A DNA stretch of 64,000 bases. It comes from Methylobacterium phyllostachyos (GTDB taxonomy: Bacteria; Pseudomonadota; Alphaproteobacteria; Rhizobiales; Beijerinckiaceae). The stretch is taken from positions 124,001 through 188,000 of the forward strand of contig NZ_FNHS01000003.1 in the NCBI RefSeq assembly GCF_900103445.1, read 5' to 3'. Numbering within the stretch: position 1 is the first letter of the stretch; each line of letters opens with the position of its first letter. The notes beneath the pieces were generated by a model. The model did no database searches. It was not told where the DNA came from and was given only the letters and a program-made list of their open reading frames with translations. The translations under genes were made by a program, and so were the position numbers. Positions 18,222 to 26,811 of this stretch are shown here, piece after piece.

Positions 18222-18611
18222 CTACAATGCCTTCTCGACGGCGCCCTCGATCCACTCCGGCTGGGTTTCGCCGACCGAGCGCCCCGTCTCCTTCTCGCCC
18301 CTGAAGGTGATCAGGGTGCTCTGCATCGTCACGCCGAACCGCTTCAACACATCCTTGCGGGTGTCGAAGTCGACGTCGAACACCTGTAGGTCCTTGAACC
18401 GGGGCTGGGCTTCCAGCTTGGCCAGGATCGGCTTCTGCGCCGCGCAGACGGTGCACCACGGCGCGGTGACATGGACGAGGATCGGCTTACCTGCCTTCTG
18501 GGCCGCCTCGAAGGCGGCTGGGGTGAAGACGGCCTCAGCGGCATTCGCGCCTGTGCCGAACAGCAGGGGAGCGGCGGCCAAGGCGCCGAGCAGGACGCGA
18601 CGGGTGGCCAT
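18222..18611 (-). CDS. Exported thioredoxin family protein
   Basis: 129 aa. A signal peptide (MATRRVLLGALAAAPLLFG, cleavage likely after ANA near residue 24) is followed by a thioredoxin fold with active site W-C53-T-V-C56. It should reduce or isomerise disulfides in the periplasm. AAGGAGA lies about 9 nt before ATG 18611; the longer frame upstream is a shadow of the pentapeptide gene. It starts 44 bp after the pentapeptide-repeat gene on the same strand and is probably cotranscribed. Confidence 0.87.
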   Translation of the reverse strand: MATRRVLLGALAAAPLLFGTGANAAEAVFTPAAFEAAQKAGKPILVHVTAPWCTVCAAQKPILAKLEAQPRFKDLQVFDVDFDTRKDVLKRFGVTMQSTLITFRGEKETGRSVGETQPEWIEGAVEKAL

Positions 18612-18655
18612 GGGCTGACTGTCTCCTTGGTGATGGGTCGAGGCGGACCAACCGT

Positions 18656-19456
18656 TCAGTTGGACGCCTGTGTGACCGCGCGGTCGACGTTCACGCGCTC
18701 GGCCCAATCCTTGGCCTCCGTCTGCCCTTTGAGGTCGATCAGCCGGGTGCCGCTGACGTCGACGTTCTTGAAATCGGCTCCGGTGACCGTAGCGCCGGTG
18801 AGGTTGGCCCCCGACAGGTCCGAACCCATCAGCACCACGTCGGTGAGATCGGCATCCTTGAGGTTGGCATACTCCAGGCGTGACCGCCCGAGATTGGCCC
18901 CTTTGAGGTGCGCGCCCGACAGGTTCACCGACACGAACACGGCGCGCATCAGACCCATGGACTGGTTCTTGATGTCCGCCCCGCCCTTGAGGTCGACCAG
19001 CGTAGCGCCGCTCATGTTGGCGCCCTTGAAGTCGCCAATCGGCATGGACCGGCTGAGGTCGGCGCCGCTGAGGTTGGCGTCCCGTGCCGTGATGCCGAAC
19101 ATCTTCGCGTCCGCCAGTTTGGCGCCGGACAAGTCTGCCTTCAGGAACCACGCCTGTTCGAGGTTCGCGCCGCTGAGGTCGGCGCCGCGCAGGTTGGCCT
19201 TGTTCAGCCGCGCGGTTCGCAGGTTGGCGCCCCGGAGGTTCAGCCCAGATAGGTCGAGGCCGGACAAGGACTTGTCGTGTAGGTCGACCGGCTTGCCGTC
19301 CGCGGCCTTGATCAGCGCCTCAACGTCGCCGCGGCTCATCTCGGCCTTGGTCATGGCGGGCGAGGACATGTCGGCCCCGAGCAGGAGGTCCTGTTCGGCT
19401 GCGGCGGGGCCGGCAGCGAGGACGGCGAGCATGAAGCTCAGGGCGAAGCAGCGCAT
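18656..19456 (-). CDS. Exported pentapeptide-repeat protein
   Basis: 266 aa. An N-terminal signal peptide (MRCFALSFMLAVLAAG, cleavage near AAA-E) is followed by a run of A(D/N)LXX repeats from about residue 60 to 240, for example LSGLDLSGLNLRGANL, broken once near KGGADIKNQ. This predicts a right-handed quadrilateral beta-helix. No catalytic motif is seen and the family has no general enzymatic role. The ATG at 19456 has GGGAG upstream; the GTG seven codons earlier looks less likely. It is followed by the thioredoxin gene and faces a Crp/Fnr gene across a region with inverted repeats. Confidence 0.85.
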   Translation of the reverse strand: MRCFALSFMLAVLAAGPAAAEQDLLLGADMSSPAMTKAEMSRGDVEALIKAADGKPVDLHDKSLSGLDLSGLNLRGANLRTARLNKANLRGADLSGANLEQAWFLKADLSGAKLADAKMFGITARDANLSGADLSRSMPIGDFKGANMSGATLVDLKGGADIKNQSMGLMRAVFVSVNLSGAHLKGANLGRSRLEYANLKDADLTDVVLMGSDLSGANLTGATVTGADFKNVDVSGTRLIDLKGQTEAKDWAERVNVDRAVTQASN

Positions 19457-19502
19457 CGGTTCACTCCCGGTGGCCACCGCACAGGGCCGGCCCCCTTATC
19501 GT

Positions 19503-19560
19503 GTTCGTTGTGAACGGATGCTATGCCGGGTCGCTGCACCCGGTCGGTGACCCAGGTCAC
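19503..19560. promoter_or_regulatory. Two inverted repeats in a divergent control region
   Basis: GTTC-N5-GAAC at 19503-19515 and GTGACC-CA-GGTCAC at 19547-19560 are perfect inverted repeats. They lie between the pentapeptide gene and the Crp/Fnr gene. The second resembles half-sites bound by the Crp/Fnr superfamily (TGTGA/TCACA type), so the adjacent regulator may bind there. This is inference. Confidence 0.4.
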
Positions 19561-19641
19561 ACAAGTCCGCCGCGGCGGGAGAAAAACGCAACGCAAGCCG
19601 GACGATCAACCCGTCGTCGTGGCCGGGGGACGACGCCAGCC

Positions 19642-20316
19642 ATGACGGATGCCCAGAAGGTCGAACGTTGGATCGACCGGTTCCCGCTGCTTCAGGCGCT
19701 GAGCCCGGCGCACCTCCAGATCGCCCGGGGAACCGTGCACTTCCCGGTGCTGGACGCGGGCGCCATCGCCTACGAACTCGATGGCGAGTGCGCCAACTAC
19801 CTGATGTGCCTGCGGGGCCGCACGCGCGTCTTTCGCATGTCGGAGGGCGGACGCGAGGTGCTGATCTACAAGGTTGGCCCGGGCGGCACCTGTGCCCTGA
19901 CCACGCAGTGCCTCCTGTCCGGCGGCACCTTCCCGGCGCAGAGCGTGGCTGAGGAACGGACGGAACTTGCGGCGCTACCGGTGGGCACGTTCCAGCACCT
20001 GATGGGCGAGAGTGCCGCCTTCCGCAGCTTCGTCATGGACGACTACACGCGGCTGATGTCCGGCCTGTTCACGCTGATCGACGAGGTCGCGTTCGCGCCG
20101 TTGAAGCAGCGCCTCGCGCAACGGCTCTTGGCCGAGGCCGATCCGCGGGGTGTTGCCGCCGTGACCCATCAGAAGCTCGCGGATGACGTTGGCAGCGTGC
20201 GCGAGGTTGTGAGCCGCATCCTGGCGCAATGGGCTGAGGCGGGTCTGATCGAACTCCGCCGGGGCGCAATCGAGATCGTCGACCGCACGAGCTTGGAGGC
20301 CGCAGGTCGACGCTGA
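19642..20316 (+). CDS. Crp/Fnr family transcriptional regulator
   Basis: 224 aa from ATG 19642. The cyclic-nucleotide-binding-like domain (about 15-135) contains a cysteine-bearing loop, GGTCALTTQCLL. The C-terminal winged helix-turn-helix reads HQKLADDVGSVREVVSRIL. There is no N-terminal iron-sulfur cysteine cluster. The two loop cysteines could make it redox- or thiol-sensitive, which is inference. It is divergent from the exported pentapeptide/thioredoxin pair, which are natural candidates for its targets, with two inverted repeats between them. Confidence 0.85.
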   Translation: MTDAQKVERWIDRFPLLQALSPAHLQIARGTVHFPVLDAGAIAYELDGECANYLMCLRGRTRVFRMSEGGREVLIYKVGPGGTCALTTQCLLSGGTFPAQSVAEERTELAALPVGTFQHLMGESAAFRSFVMDDYTRLMSGLFTLIDEVAFAPLKQRLAQRLLAEADPRGVAAVTHQKLADDVGSVREVVSRILAQWAEAGLIELRRGAIEIVDRTSLEAAGRR

Positions 20317-20692
20317 CACACGGCATGCCGGATCTGCTTTCGCGGCCGAAGCGAATCCAGCTTTTCGACCGGGTTGAATCGAGAGGAGACCGTTATGGCC
20401 CCCCCAGCGTTGGCCCCGGAGGGCGTTCGTGGATCGCTCCCCGGCCACAGGATCGACCCTGCGGGCCACGGATTGCGGACGATGGGCGACGACGGCGGAC
20501 CAGCTTGTTCCGCAGAGAAGACCGGCGTACCAGGGCGCGGCGTACTCGTACGGACCCCCGTTCGCGACGTCGAGGTCGCAGGTTCAAGTCCTGCCACTCC
20601 GATCAAGAATGACCGCTTTCCCACAGTCAGCCCAACCGGCCTGCCGCACCGAGGCGTTGGGTCGTTGGCATGGTCAGCCAGAGCGGGTGAGG
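20317..20692. other. Intergenic region holding a tRNA remnant
   Basis: No supported protein gene. The overlapping open frames on both strands carry the peptide text typical of translated tRNA sequence. The only recognisable element is the tRNA-Pro 3' remnant annotated separately. Confidence 0.5.
20556..20602 (+). pseudogene. tRNA-Pro(CGG-like) 3' remnant
   Basis: A clean T arm GCAGG-TTCAAGT-CCTGC (20578-20594) is followed by an acceptor 3' strand CACTCCG and A73 (20595-20602), as in tRNA-Pro whose 5' end reads CGGAGTG. Upstream is a degenerate anticodon arm with loop TTCGCGA (20561-20567), one base from the TTCGGGA of tRNA-Pro(CGG); only 3 of 5 stem pairs form. The D arm and the 5' acceptor strand are not there. 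This pattern, with the 3' half kept and the 5' half lost, is what integration at a tRNA 3' end leaves behind. Confidence 0.6.
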
Positions 20693-21748
20693 ATGTCATC
20701 CGAGGCAGTACGATTGGCAGGCCAGCCGCCTCACGCGGCACAAGCTTGGCCCGGCTTCGCGCGCAGCCTCATCGGGGCCGCCGCGCTTATCGGGATGGCG
20801 GTCATCGGCTTCGTGGCGCTCCTCGATCCCTATGGCCTGCGCGCGGCGCCGGGGCGCCCGCCCGGACCGATCATGGACGCCAACCAGCGGCTCGCCTATC
20901 CGCAGATCGCCCGCGGCGGCGCATTCGACGCGGCGGTCTTCGGCACCTCGACCGCCCGGCTGCTCGATCCCACTGCCCTCGACGCGGCCTTCGGCGCGCG
21001 CTTCGCCAATCTGGCCATGAACGCCGCGACCCCCGACGAGCAGATCCGTCTGGCTGCGCTGTTCCGCGCGCATCGCCCCATCCGCGCGATCCTGTTCGGA
21101 CTCGACGACACGTGGTGTGCAGCCGATCCGCCCGCGCGGACGGCCAACGCCTTTCCGGACTGGCTGTACGCGGAGGGTGCCCCCTGGGGTTTGCTGCGGC
21201 AGATGAACCTGCGCTCCGTGACTGCGGCGGCCCAGGTGGGGCTCGCCCGGCTCGGTCTGGCGCGCCCTCGCATCCGGCGGGACGGGTATGCGGTCTTCAC
21301 CCCGCCGGAAGACCGCTACGATCTCGGACGCGCCCAGGCTCATATCCGTGCCAACGCCGCCGAACGGACGACGGCCGCCGACCCGGAGGACGCGCCGATG
21401 CCGGCGCTCACACGGCTGGATGAGTTCCTCGGCACGATCCCCGAGGGGGCGCTGAAGCTCCTCGTGTTCACGCCGATCCATGTGGCGGCGCAGGGGGCTG
21501 CCGGGACGGCGGCGGGACGACGCGAGGCAGCCTGCAAGAGACGCGTGGCCGCGATCGGAGCCGCACACGGAGCCACGGTGGTGGATTTCCGCATCGCCTC
21601 GCCACTCACCAGCCAGGACGCCAATTACTGGGACGCCCTGCATTACCGCGTGCCAGTGGCAGCTCAGCTCGTCGCGGACCTGAAGGCCGCGGTGGCGACG
21701 GGCGCGGATGACCCGGCGGGCGTTTACCGGGTGCTGGCACACCCGTGA
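20693..21748 (+). CDS. Membrane-anchored protein with SGNH-like features
   Basis: 351 aa from ATG 20693. A single N-terminal membrane segment (about 25-45) is followed by a periplasmic domain. FGTSTARLLDP near residue 80 could be a GxS nucleophile elbow. WDALHYR near residue 320 could provide the DxxH acid-base pair of an SGNH hydrolase fold. I do not recognise a named family. The open frame upstream runs through the tRNA remnant and is not coding. It is convergent with tgt, 7 bp away. SGNH-like periplasmic proteins often act on polysaccharide O-acetyl groups; the function here is unknown. Confidence 0.7.
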   Translation: MSSEAVRLAGQPPHAAQAWPGFARSLIGAAALIGMAVIGFVALLDPYGLRAAPGRPPGPIMDANQRLAYPQIARGGAFDAAVFGTSTARLLDPTALDAAFGARFANLAMNAATPDEQIRLAALFRAHRPIRAILFGLDDTWCAADPPARTANAFPDWLYAEGAPWGLLRQMNLRSVTAAAQVGLARLGLARPRIRRDGYAVFTPPEDRYDLGRAQAHIRANAAERTTAADPEDAPMPALTRLDEFLGTIPEGALKLLVFTPIHVAAQGAAGTAAGRREAACKRRVAAIGAAHGATVVDFRIASPLTSQDANYWDALHYRVPVAAQLVADLKAAVATGADDPAGVYRVLAHP

Positions 21749-21755
21749 CGCGGTC

Positions 21756-22892
21756 TCACGCGGATGCGCGCTCCGCCTGAGCCCAGCCCTCCCGGGTGGC
21801 ACAGCAATAATCCGCGAACCGGCCCTCCCGGATCGCCGCCCGGGCACCCGCCATGAGATCCTGATAGTAGGCGAGGTTGTTCCAGGTCAGCAGCATCATC
21901 CCCAGGATCTCGTTCGACCGGACCAGATGGTGCAGATAGGCCCGGGAATAATCCCGTGCCGCCGGGCAAGCCGAGGCTTCGTCCAACGGCGCCGTGTTCT
22001 CGGCATGGCGGGCGTTGCGCAGGTTGACCCGCCCGTGGCGCGTATAGGCGAGCCCGTGTCGGCCAGCCCGGGTCGGCATCACGCAGTCGAACATGTCGAC
22101 GCCGCGAGCGACCGCCCCCAGGATGTCGTCCGGCGTGCCGACGCCCATCAGGTAGCGGGGCTTGGTTGGCGGCAGGTGCGGCTCAACGGTCTCGATCATG
22201 GAGAACATCACCGCCTGCGGCTCGCCGACCGCGAGACCGCCGATTGCGTAGCCCTTCAGGCCCAAATCCGTCAGGGCGCGGGAGCTCTCAACCCGGAGCG
22301 CCGGGACGTCGCCGCCCTGGACGATGCCGAACAGGGCCCGGCCGGGCTGCTCGCCGAAGGCGACACGGCATCGCTCGGCCCAGCGCAGGGACAGCTGCAT
22401 CGCCTTCTCGATTGCCGCGTGGTCGGCCGGCAGGCGCACGCACTCGTCGAGCTGCATCTGGATATCGGAGCCCAGCAGGCCCTGGATCTCGATGGAGCGC
22501 TCCGGGCTCATATGGTGGGCGGTCCCGTCGATATGCGAGCGGAAGGTCACGCCCTGCTCGTCGATCTTCCGGAGCGCCGAGAGCGACATCACCTGGAAAC
22601 CGCCCGAATCGGTCAGGATCGGCCGGTCCCAGTTCATGAAGCGGTGGAGCCCGCCGAGGCGCGCCATGCGTTCGGGGCCGGGGCGCAGCATCAGGTGGTA
22701 GGTGTTGCCCAGCACCACGTCGGCGCCGAGGTCGCGGACCTGCTGCGGATACATCGCCTTGACGGTCGCGGCCGTGCCCACCGGCATGAAGGCCGGCGTC
22801 CGGATCTCCCCCCGGGGCGTCGAGATCGTGCCGGATCGGGCGGTGCCGTCCTGCGCCAGCAGGGTGAAGCCGAAGGGAACGGGATCAGTCAT
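21756..22892 (-). CDS. tgt: Queuine tRNA-ribosyltransferase
   Basis: 378 aa. It exchanges guanine-34 of GUN-anticodon tRNAs for preQ1. The general base/nucleophile motif [10 protein letters not shown] and the ribose-binding GGLAVGE are intact. The C-terminal zinc site is not. Aligning with the Zymomonas enzyme (C318, C320, C323, H349), the equivalents here are S307, C309, A312 and N338 (SACPAARDY and TWNNLAYY). Three of four ligands are therefore replaced while the surrounding sequence is well conserved. The enzyme may fold without zinc. Its ATGA overlaps the stop of queA upstream, so the pair is translationally coupled. Confidence 0.95.
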   Translation of the reverse strand: MTDPVPFGFTLLAQDGTARSGTISTPRGEIRTPAFMPVGTAATVKAMYPQQVRDLGADVVLGNTYHLMLRPGPERMARLGGLHRFMNWDRPILTDSGGFQVMSLSALRKIDEQGVTFRSHIDGTAHHMSPERSIEIQGLLGSDIQMQLDECVRLPADHAAIEKAMQLSLRWAERCRVAFGEQPGRALFGIVQGGDVPALRVESSRALTDLGLKGYAIGGLAVGEPQAVMFSMIETVEPHLPPTKPRYLMGVGTPDDILGAVARGVDMFDCVMPTRAGRHGLAYTRHGRVNLRNARHAENTAPLDEASACPAARDYSRAYLHHLVRSNEILGMMLLTWNNLAYYQDLMAGARAAIREGRFADYCCATREGWAQAERASA

Positions 22893-23953
22893 GGGAGGTC
22901 CGCGCGCGGGCCCGGAAAGATCAGGCTGGCGTCGCCGTAGGAGTAGAATCGGTAGCCGGTGCGGATCGCATGCGCGTAGGCCGCGCGCATCGTTTCAAGG
23001 CCCGAGAAGGCCGAGACCAGCATGAACAGCGTCGAACGCGGCAGATGGAAGTTCGTCACGAGCGCGTCGACCGCCCGGAACCGGTAGCCCGGCGTGATGA
23101 AGATGTCGGTCGGCCCCGAGAAGGCCGAGAGCGTGCCGTCTGCACTCGCGGCGCTCTCCAGCAGGCGCAGGGCGGTCGTCCCGACCGCAACGATCCGGCC
23201 CCCGGCGGCCCGGGCCGCGTTGAGCGCGTCAGCGGTCGTCGCGTCCAGGATGCCGATCTCGGCGTGCATGCGGTGGCCGTCCGTATCCTCAGCCTTCACC
23301 GGCAGGAAGGTGCCCGCCCCGACATGCAGGGTCACGTGGTGGCGCTGCAGTCCGGCCGCATCCAGGTCCGCGAGCAGCGCCTCGGAGAAATGCAGCCCGG
23401 CCGTGGGCGCCGCGACAGCCCCCGGGTGCCGGGCGTAGATCGTCTGATAGTCGGTGACGTCCCGCGCGTCGGTGGCGCGCTTGCCGGCGATATAGGGTGG
23501 CAGCGGTAGCGCTCCCTCGGCCGCGATGGCCGCGTCGAGTTCAGGACCCGCCCGGTCGAAATCGAGGACGATCTCGCCGGCCTCGCCCTTCCCGGCCACG
23601 ATCGCCGTCAGCTCGCCGAAGCGTAGCGTGTCGCCCACGGCGAGCCGTTTGGCTGGGCGGGCGAAGGCGCGCCAGCGCGCAGGCCCTTCGCGCAGGTGCA
23701 GCATCGCCTCGGCGCGCTGCCCCGGGGCACCCGGGCGCATCCGTATCCCGTGAAGCCGCGCCGGGATCACCCGCGTGTCGTTGAAGACCAGGGCATCGCC
23801 TTCCCGCAGGGCGGCGGGCAGGTCGCGCACGGTCCGGTCGGCCAAGGCCGCGCCCGGTCGCACCACGAGCAGCCGCCCCGCATCCCGCGGCTCGGCCGGG
23901 CGCAGCGCGATGCTGGTCTCCGGGAGATCGAAATCGAACAGGTCCACCCGCAT
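22889..23953 (-). CDS. queA: S-adenosylmethionine:tRNA ribosyltransferase-isomerase
   Basis: 354 aa from ATG 23953 ([19 protein letters not shown] is the usual beginning of the family). It transfers and isomerises the ribosyl group of S-adenosylmethionine onto preQ1-34 of tRNA, giving epoxyqueuosine. The conserved blocks [20 protein letters not shown] and [13 protein letters not shown] are present, and the length is normal. It precedes tgt with a 4-bp overlap, so the second and third steps of tRNA queuosine formation are made together. Confidence 0.96.
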   Translation of the reverse strand: MRVDLFDFDLPETSIALRPAEPRDAGRLLVVRPGAALADRTVRDLPAALREGDALVFNDTRVIPARLHGIRMRPGAPGQRAEAMLHLREGPARWRAFARPAKRLAVGDTLRFGELTAIVAGKGEAGEIVLDFDRAGPELDAAIAAEGALPLPPYIAGKRATDARDVTDYQTIYARHPGAVAAPTAGLHFSEALLADLDAAGLQRHHVTLHVGAGTFLPVKAEDTDGHRMHAEIGILDATTADALNAARAAGGRIVAVGTTALRLLESAASADGTLSAFSGPTDIFITPGYRFRAVDALVTNFHLPRSTLFMLVSAFSGLETMRAAYAHAIRTGYRFYSYGDASLIFPGPRADLP

Positions 23954-24051
23954 GGCCGGCTGCCTGCACCGAACCGCCCGTGGTTTCAACCGCGGAACCC
24001 TCGGAAGGCGCGGTCGTTTTCCGCGTCACCGAGACGCGAAAGCCTGATCCA

Positions 24052-24300
24052 ATGCCCTGGTACGCCGTGCGCCCCCGTGACGAAGCCGACCCGCGCTGGC
24101 CGCTGCCGGGCAAGCCGGAGATCGTCCTCAAGGCTCAGGACCCGGATCAGGCCCGGGCGCGATTCGAGGAGGCCTATCCGAGTCAGCCCTTCGGCAGTCC
24201 AGCCGTGCCGGTCCCGGATGCCGGGCTTGGGGGATTCCGCCTGGAGCCGGACGCGCTCATCGTCACCGAAACGGGCGAGCCGCCCGCAGACCGCGGTTAG
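24052..24300 (+). CDS. Small conserved-looking protein
   Basis: 82 aa from ATG 24052 (MPWYAVRPRDEADPRWPLPG). A GTG at 23980 would add 24 residues. The protein is polar, with no membrane segment or known domain; YPSQPFGSP suggests a loop-rich end. It is divergent from queA and followed 5 bp later by another small gene. I do not recognise it. Confidence 0.55.
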   Translation: MPWYAVRPRDEADPRWPLPGKPEIVLKAQDPDQARARFEEAYPSQPFGSPAVPVPDAGLGGFRLEPDALIVTETGEPPADRG

Positions 24301-24305
24301 AATCT

Positions 24306-24527
24306 ATGGCGACCCTCGGCCGACCCCGACGGGTGACCCTGGATGGGCAGCTTCTCGGATACTGGGAGCGCGAGGCCGCGCGCCTGAAAGTTCTGGCAGC
24401 CGCCGCCTCATTCGCGTGGCAACGCCGTCGGCTCCTGCGGAAGGCTGCGGCGGCCCGCGCCAAGGCCGCGATCAGCCGCCAACGGGAAGTAGCGCGCGGG
24501 CAGGAGATCGAGCCCTCGGAGATTTAG
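24306..24527 (+). CDS. Small basic protein
   Basis: 73 aa, strongly basic and alanine/arginine rich, probably one long helix (about 20-65). There is no signal peptide and no known domain. It follows the preceding small gene by 5 bp, which supports a short operon. Coding status rests on this spacing and the high-GC codon pattern only. Confidence 0.45.
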   Translation: MATLGRPRRVTLDGQLLGYWEREAARLKVLAAAASFAWQRRRLLRKAAAARAKAAISRQREVARGQEIEPSEI

Positions 24528-24625
24528 CTGGGGCTATAATCTTTTCGGAAGCCTCGAACCTTTGCAGTGGCCTGGGCCAAGCTTGATGCCGTATGGGCGC
24601 GCCAATCCCATTTCGGCGCCGACCC

Positions 24626-25513
24626 ATGGACCGCACCCAGAAAGCTGCCCTCTTCAGCGCCGGCATCGGCCTCGCCGTCACGGCGTTGAAGTTCTACGCC
24701 GCGTGGCTCACCGGCAGCCTCGCGCTGTATTCGGATGCCCTGGAGAGCATCATCAACGTGGTGGCGGCGATCGGCGCCTTCATCGCCCTGCGCGTCGCAG
24801 CCCGACCCGCCGACGAGGACCACCCCTACGGCCACCACAAGGCCGAGTTCTTCTCCGCGGTGATCGAGGGCGCGCTGATCATCGTGGCGGCGCTGATGAT
24901 CCTGCGCGAATCGTATTACGGCCTCTTCGCCCCCAAACCCCTCGACGCTCCGGCCATCGGTGTGGCGATCAATTTCGGGGCCGGCATCATCAACGCGGCC
25001 TGGGCCATGGCCTTGATGCGCTGGGGTCAGCGGTGGCGCTCGCCGGCCCTGATCGCCGATGCGCGGCACGTCTTTGCCGATGTCGTCACGTCCTGCGGCG
25101 TCCTTATCGGGGTCGGCGCCGTTCTGGTGTCGGGTTATCCGATCCTCGATCCGATCGTGGCCGGGCTGGTGGCGCTCAACATCCTCTGGTCCGGCTTCCG
25201 CATGGTGCGCGAATCGGTCGACGGCCTGATGGACCGCGCGGCCCCGCACGAGATGGTGGCGCAGATCCGCACGCTGATCTCGGAGCACGGGGAGGGGGCC
25301 CTTGAGGCCCACGATGTGCGCACCCGCGCGGCCGGACAGGCGACGTTCATCGACTTCCACCTCGTCGTCCCCGGCATCATGAGCGTCGAGGAGTCTCACG
25401 CAATCTGCGACCGGCTGGAAAATGCCCTGGAGACGACCATCCCCGGGGCGGTGGTGACGATCCATGTCGAGCCCGGCGAGCAGGCCAAGGCGCGCGGGGT
25501 TCCGGTGCTCTGA
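24626..25513 (+). CDS. Cation diffusion facilitator family transporter
   Basis: 295 aa from ATG 24626 (an ATG 11 codons upstream is possible). There are about six membrane segments. Metal-site motifs are YSDALES in the second segment, HPYGHHKAEFFSA at the loop, and DARHVFADVVTS in the fifth segment. A C-terminal cytoplasmic dimerisation domain (about 205-290) follows. The family exports Zn2+, Fe2+, Mn2+ or Co2+ against protons; the metal cannot be assigned. It is convergent with sfnB, 8 bp away. Confidence 0.88.
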   Translation: MDRTQKAALFSAGIGLAVTALKFYAAWLTGSLALYSDALESIINVVAAIGAFIALRVAARPADEDHPYGHHKAEFFSAVIEGALIIVAALMILRESYYGLFAPKPLDAPAIGVAINFGAGIINAAWAMALMRWGQRWRSPALIADARHVFADVVTSCGVLIGVGAVLVSGYPILDPIVAGLVALNILWSGFRMVRESVDGLMDRAAPHEMVAQIRTLISEHGEGALEAHDVRTRAAGQATFIDFHLVVPGIMSVEESHAICDRLENALETTIPGAVVTIHVEPGEQAKARGVPVL

Positions 25514-25521
25514 TCGGGCGG

Positions 25522-26778
25522 TCAGCTCCAGGCGTGGAGCGGCGGGTTGACGCCGTTCAGCGCGTGGTTGCCGACGATGGCATATTTCCACCGGACCGGG
25601 TCGTGCAGCGTGTGGGTCCGGGCATTGCGCCAGTGCCGGTCGAGATTCTCGGCCGCCAGGGTGGAGCGGGTGCCCGAGAGCTCGAACAGCTTGTTGGTGG
25701 CGGCCAGGGCGACCTCGGTGGTCAGCACCTTCGCCTCGGCGACGGCGAGCTGCGCGGCCGCCACGCCCTCGGCATCCGGCCGGGCCACCGCCTCGTCGAG
25801 GACGAGCCCGGCCCGGTCGAGGAGCGCTTCGGCGGCGTGCTGGCGGATGGTCAGGTCGCCGATCGCCTGGATCGTGTAGGGATCGTCAGTTGCGCGCTCC
25901 TGCCCGCTATCGATCCACGGCCGGGCCTTCTCGCGCACGAACCGGATCGTGTCGTCCAGCGCCTCCCGGGCGATTCCGGCATCGACCGCCGCCTGGATGA
26001 TCTGGAACACGGCGCCGTCCGCGGTCGGCGCCTCGTAGCCCTTCCAGGCCGGGACCAGATGCGTCTTGGGCACCCGGACATCGTCGATCAGAACGGTGCC
26101 GCTCGCAGTGCCGCGCTGGCCGAAGCTCGACCAATCGTCGATGACGGTCAGGCCCGGCGCGTCCCGCTCGGCGATGGCGTACCAAGCCCGGCCCTCGTCA
26201 TCGAGGGCGACGATCGGCACGAGGTGGGCGAGGAGCGCGCCGGTGGCGTAGAACTTCTGACCCCGCACCACGACATGGTCGCCGGCATCGGTGAAGCGCG
26301 TGGCGAAATCGGCCGCCCGCTTGGTGCCGCGCTCGGAGAAGGCGTTGCCGAACCGGGTGCCGCGCAGGACTTCCCCGAACAGCAGACGCTTCTGCGCGTC
26401 GTCCGACACGGTCCGGATCGCCGCGATGATGCCGAGGTGGTTCTGCGCGATCTGCGCGATGGCGGGGTCCGCGGCCGCGATGATGGCAATGACCTGCGCC
26501 AGCGTTCGATAGGACACCTCGGGCCCGCCGAAGGCCCGCGGCACGTTGATCGACCACAGCCCACTCTGAGAGAAGGCGTCAAGCTCGGCGAGCGGTCGCA
26601 CGGCGTTGCGGTCGCGCTCAGAGGCGCCGGCGCGGAACTCGGCCGCGAGCCGGCGGGCGATGTCGAGCGCCTCCGAATCGCCGCCGATGACGTGGGCCTG
26701 GGTCGGCGGCCGTTGAGGACCGGGCACGCCCCGGGCGCCCTGGGGTTCGAGGGTCCGTGCATCGACGGCGATGTTCAT
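25522..26778 (-). CDS. sfnB: SfnB family sulfur acquisition oxidoreductase (acyl-CoA dehydrogenase fold)
   Basis: 418 aa. It has the acyl-CoA dehydrogenase fold: an N-terminal helical domain, a beta domain with VVRGQKFYATGALLAH, and a C-terminal helical flavin domain. The catalytic base position of true acyl-CoA dehydrogenases is not evident. The context with sfnG places it in the SfnB/DszC-like group that oxidises organosulfur compounds with reduced flavin. It starts 33 bp after sfnG on the same strand, so the two form an operon for using dimethyl sulfone or related compounds as sulfur sources. Confidence 0.85.
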   Translation of the reverse strand: MNIAVDARTLEPQGARGVPGPQRPPTQAHVIGGDSEALDIARRLAAEFRAGASERDRNAVRPLAELDAFSQSGLWSINVPRAFGGPEVSYRTLAQVIAIIAAADPAIAQIAQNHLGIIAAIRTVSDDAQKRLLFGEVLRGTRFGNAFSERGTKRAADFATRFTDAGDHVVVRGQKFYATGALLAHLVPIVALDDEGRAWYAIAERDAPGLTVIDDWSSFGQRGTASGTVLIDDVRVPKTHLVPAWKGYEAPTADGAVFQIIQAAVDAGIAREALDDTIRFVREKARPWIDSGQERATDDPYTIQAIGDLTIRQHAAEALLDRAGLVLDEAVARPDAEGVAAAQLAVAEAKVLTTEVALAATNKLFELSGTRSTLAAENLDRHWRNARTHTLHDPVRWKYAIVGNHALNGVNPPLHAWS

Positions 26779-26811
26779 GACAAACTCCGGATGGACAGAG
26801 GAACGGGACGA

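Noticed and set aside
20529-20605. Intact tRNA-Pro gene
   Set aside because: The 5' acceptor strand does not pair with CACTCCG, there is no D arm, and two anticodon-stem pairs fail. Only a 3' remnant is supported.
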